64,000 nt of DNA from Gemmataceae bacterium (GTDB lineage Bacteria; Planctomycetota; Planctomycetia; Gemmatales; Gemmataceae), in contig JAKEET010000101.1 in assembly GCA_022616435.1 (NCBI GenBank), positions 1 to 64,000 of the forward strand. Direction: 5' to 3'. Below, piece after piece: positions 62,327 through 64,000 of this stretch (its first letter is position 1; the number at the start of each line of letters is the position of its first letter). The notes under the pieces were generated by a model, which searched no databases, had not been told where the DNA came from, and saw nothing but the letters and a program-made list of their open reading frames with translations. A program made the translations under genes and the position numbers.

Positions 62327-63343
62327 CCCCGCCTTCTCATCGTACCCGAACATGCGGTTGAAGTTCTGCACCGCCACGCCGCTGGCGCCGCGCACCAGGT
62401 TGTCTTCCGCCGCCAGCACCACGATGCGGCCGCGCACCACGCGCAGCGTCACGTCCAGGAAGTTCGTGTGGGCCGTGTCCTTGGTGGCGGGCAGATGATC
62501 GACGACGCGCACGAACGGCGCTTTCGCATAGTAGGCCCGGTACAGCTCCAGAAGCTGGCCCTCCGTGAACGACCCGTTCGGAGCGGCGTAGATCGTCGAG
62601 AGAATCCCGCGGTCCATCGGCATGAGCTGCGGCGTGAAGATCACCTCGACCGGCTCGCCGGCGATGTCGCTCAGGGCCTGCTCGATCTCCGGCGTGTGCC
62701 GATGCTTGCCCACGCTGTACGCCGACACGCTCTCGTTGCACTCGGGGAAGTGCGTGTTCAGCCTGGGCGTGCGGCCCGCCCCCGACACGCCGCTTTTCGA
62801 ATCGACGATGATGTCCTTCAAATCGATGTGCTTGCCGGCCACCAGCGGCGCCAGGCCGAGGATGGCGGTCTGCGGATAACAACCGGGGTTGGCGACGAGC
62901 TGGGCGGCGCCGATGTCGTCGCCATAGATCTCCGGCAGACCATACACCGCCTGGGTGAGATTGACGAGATCGCGATGGCTGTCGCCGTACCACTGGGCGT
63001 AGACATTGGGATCGCGAAGCCGGTAGTCGGCGCTCAGATCGACGACGCGCAGGCCGCGGTCGAGCAACGGCGGAATCGATTCCATGCTGACGCCGTGCGG
63101 CAGGCAGCCGAACACGCACTGCACGCCCCTGGCCGCCAGCCTCTCCGGATCGAACGGCTCCATGCGCAGGTTGAGCCGCCCGGTCAGGCTCGGATGCGCC
63201 TCGGCGACCAGCGGCGTCCCTTCCTGGCGCGAGGTCACCGCGACAATCTCGGCATGCGGATGCCGCAGCAGGATCTTGATGAGCTCGACGGCCGTGTAAC
63301 CGGAACCGCCGAGGATGGCAACCTTTGTGTGGTCACTAGTCAT
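62318..63343 (-). CDS. argC: N-acetyl-gamma-glutamyl-phosphate reductase
   Basis: The 341-residue product catalyses the third step of arginine synthesis. NADP-binding GGSGYTAVELIKIL lies at the start, the catalytic Cys in LVANPGCYPQTAILGL, and DSKSGVSGAGR and HRHTPEIEQAL follow. The ATG at 63343 lies inside a heptamer array, so the first six codons (MTSDHT) are repeat-derived and the native protein effectively starts at KVAILGG. It is convergent with truD; other arg genes are not in the window. Confidence 0.95.
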   Translation of the reverse strand: MTSDHTKVAILGGSGYTAVELIKILLRHPHAEIVAVTSRQEGTPLVAEAHPSLTGRLNLRMEPFDPERLAARGVQCVFGCLPHGVSMESIPPLLDRGLRVVDLSADYRLRDPNVYAQWYGDSHRDLVNLTQAVYGLPEIYGDDIGAAQLVANPGCYPQTAILGLAPLVAGKHIDLKDIIVDSKSGVSGAGRTPRLNTHFPECNESVSAYSVGKHRHTPEIEQALSDIAGEPVEVIFTPQLMPMDRGILSTIYAAPNGSFTEGQLLELYRAYYAKAPFVRVVDHLPATKDTAHTNFLDVTLRVVRGRIVVLAAEDNLVRGASGVAVQNFNRMFGYDEKAGLW

Positions 63344-63370
63344 TGGTCATTAGTCACTAGTCATTGGTGT
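63331..63370. repeat. Heptamer array at the argC start, word AGTCATT
   Basis: Five or six tandem units (GGTCACT, AGTCATT, GGTCATT, AGTCACT, AGTCATT, GG...) cover the argC start codon and its upstream region. The ribosome-binding site must lie within the repeat or be absent. Confidence 0.85.
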
Positions 63371-63440
63371 GGCCGGATGGCGATGGCATGGGTTCACTGT
63401 ACACTGACACTTCATCCGCGACTATGGATCGCGCCTTCAG

Positions 63441-63468
63441 CTGACTACTGACTACTGACTACTGACTA
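63441..63468. repeat. Heptamer array, CTGACTA x4, at the amidase start
   Basis: Four perfect CTGACTA units run without interruption to 63468; the last A is the A of the amidase ATG. The same word occurs inverted and direct in the kinase insert at 39901-39984. Confidence 0.9.
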
Positions 63469-64000
63469 TGCAGACCCTCCACGAAGCCGCCGCCGCCATC
63501 CGCCAACGCCAGGCGACGCCGCTTGACCTGGTCGAGATGTGCCTGAAGAACATCGACGCCTGGGAGCCGCACGTGCATGCCTGGGTGTTCGTCGATCGCG
63601 ACGGCGCCCGGGCCGAGGCGAAACGGCTGGGCGAGGAGCTGCAGCGCGGCCATTGCCGCGGACCGTTGCACGGCCTGCCGATCGCCATCAAGGACATCTT
63701 CGACGTGTTCGATTGGCCGACGGCGGCCGGGTCGACGCTGTGGGCCAGCAGCGTAGCCCGCGAGGACAGCGAGGTCGTGAAGCGCCTGCGGCAGGCGGGC
63801 GCAATCTTTCTCGGCAAGACCGTGACCACGCAGTACGCCAGCTTCGATCCCCCCGTGACGCGCAACCCCTGGAACCCCAAGCGCACGCCCGGCGGCTCCA
63901 GCAGCGGCTCGGCGGCGGCCGTCGCCACCCTCATGTGCCTGGGCGCCATGGGCTCGCAGACCGGCGGCTCGATCACCCGGCCGGCCTCGTACTGCGGCGT
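63468..64000 (+). CDS. Amidase-signature protein, GatA-like (partial)
   Basis: The gene runs off the right edge after 177 codons. The N-terminus reads MQTLHEAAAAIRQRQATP, then GPLHGLPIAIKDIFDV, with the catalytic Lys of the Ser-cisSer-Lys triad. The amidase signature follows: TPGGSSSGSAAAVAT and GSQTGGSITRPASYCG, holding the cis-Ser and the nucleophile Ser. The family includes GatA of the Glu-tRNA amidotransferase and many stand-alone amidases; without gatB/gatC or the C-terminus the substrate cannot be assigned. The start codon abuts a heptamer array and no Shine-Dalgarno is visible. Confidence 0.88.
   Translation, partial: MQTLHEAAAAIRQRQATPLDLVEMCLKNIDAWEPHVHAWVFVDRDGARAEAKRLGEELQRGHCRGPLHGLPIAIKDIFDVFDWPTAAGSTLWASSVAREDSEVVKRLRQAGAIFLGKTVTTQYASFDPPVTRNPWNPKRTPGGSSSGSAAAVATLMCLGAMGSQTGGSITRPASYCG

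Overview
The window is high-GC bacterial DNA with the gene repertoire of a planctomycete, most likely a Gemmataceae-like member of the Planctomycetia. The evidence is a DUF1559 pilin-like protein, a Tat-exported DUF1501 protein, two CRTAC1-type FG-GAP/UnbV proteins, large extracellular proteins whose N-termini carry the LExLExRxxP sorting motif, several ECF sigma factors and four Hanks-type Ser/Thr kinases. Family names come from recognising motifs by eye; no database was searched.

Layout. 0.2-2.1 kb: a minus-strand LuxR-type HTH regulator, a small secreted protein with an early stop and a DUF1559 protein, followed by the fossil of a second HTH gene. 2.3-5.7 kb: DUF1501 protein, Tat-exported propeller protein, small membrane protein. 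5.8-15.1 kb: gyrA, small secreted protein, HNH endonuclease, kinase, ImmA/IrrE-like protein, MATE transporter, SMP-30-like protein. 15.1-22.4 kb: CRTAC1 protein, a stress cluster (UspA, frameshifted hydrolase, phosphoribosyltransferase), a redoxin-cytochrome-copper oxygenase protein, then two gene fossils joined head to head. 22.6-26.1 kb: a PadR regulator divergent from a diheme peroxidase/rhodanese/ferric-reductase-like operon, ending in a small haem protein with a stop codon inside its CxxCH motif. 26.2-35.4 kb: two giant surface proteins, each divergent from its own ECF sigma factor, with a broken PilZ gene between. 35.6-42.2 kb: two membrane kinase/WD40 receptors in tandem. 42.2-44.7 kb: an OmpA-domain protein without signal peptide and a Gly/Pro-rich unknown. 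44.7-48.9 kb: an ECF sigma factor divergent from a kinase that starts with a zinc anti-sigma motif. 49-52 kb: three sugar-transfer-like genes. 52-56.5 kb: small genes, a long perfect hairpin and more gene remnants. 56.6-64 kb: GH15 glucoamylase-like protein, HEAT-repeat protein, decayed CRTAC1 paralogue, truD, argC and the start of an amidase.

The strongest unusual signal is a family of heptanucleotide tandem repeats arranged as interrupted palindromes. They lie between genes, at start codons, and, in three kinase genes, inside the coding sequence at the same structural position: between the HRD catalytic loop and the DFG/DLG motif. A second theme is decay: nonsense codons, one- and two-base frameshifts and truncated gene fossils are unusually frequent, so either this is an accessory region under reductive drift or the assembly has residual errors. 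A third theme is paired regulation, with ECF sigma factors divergent from the genes they plausibly control.
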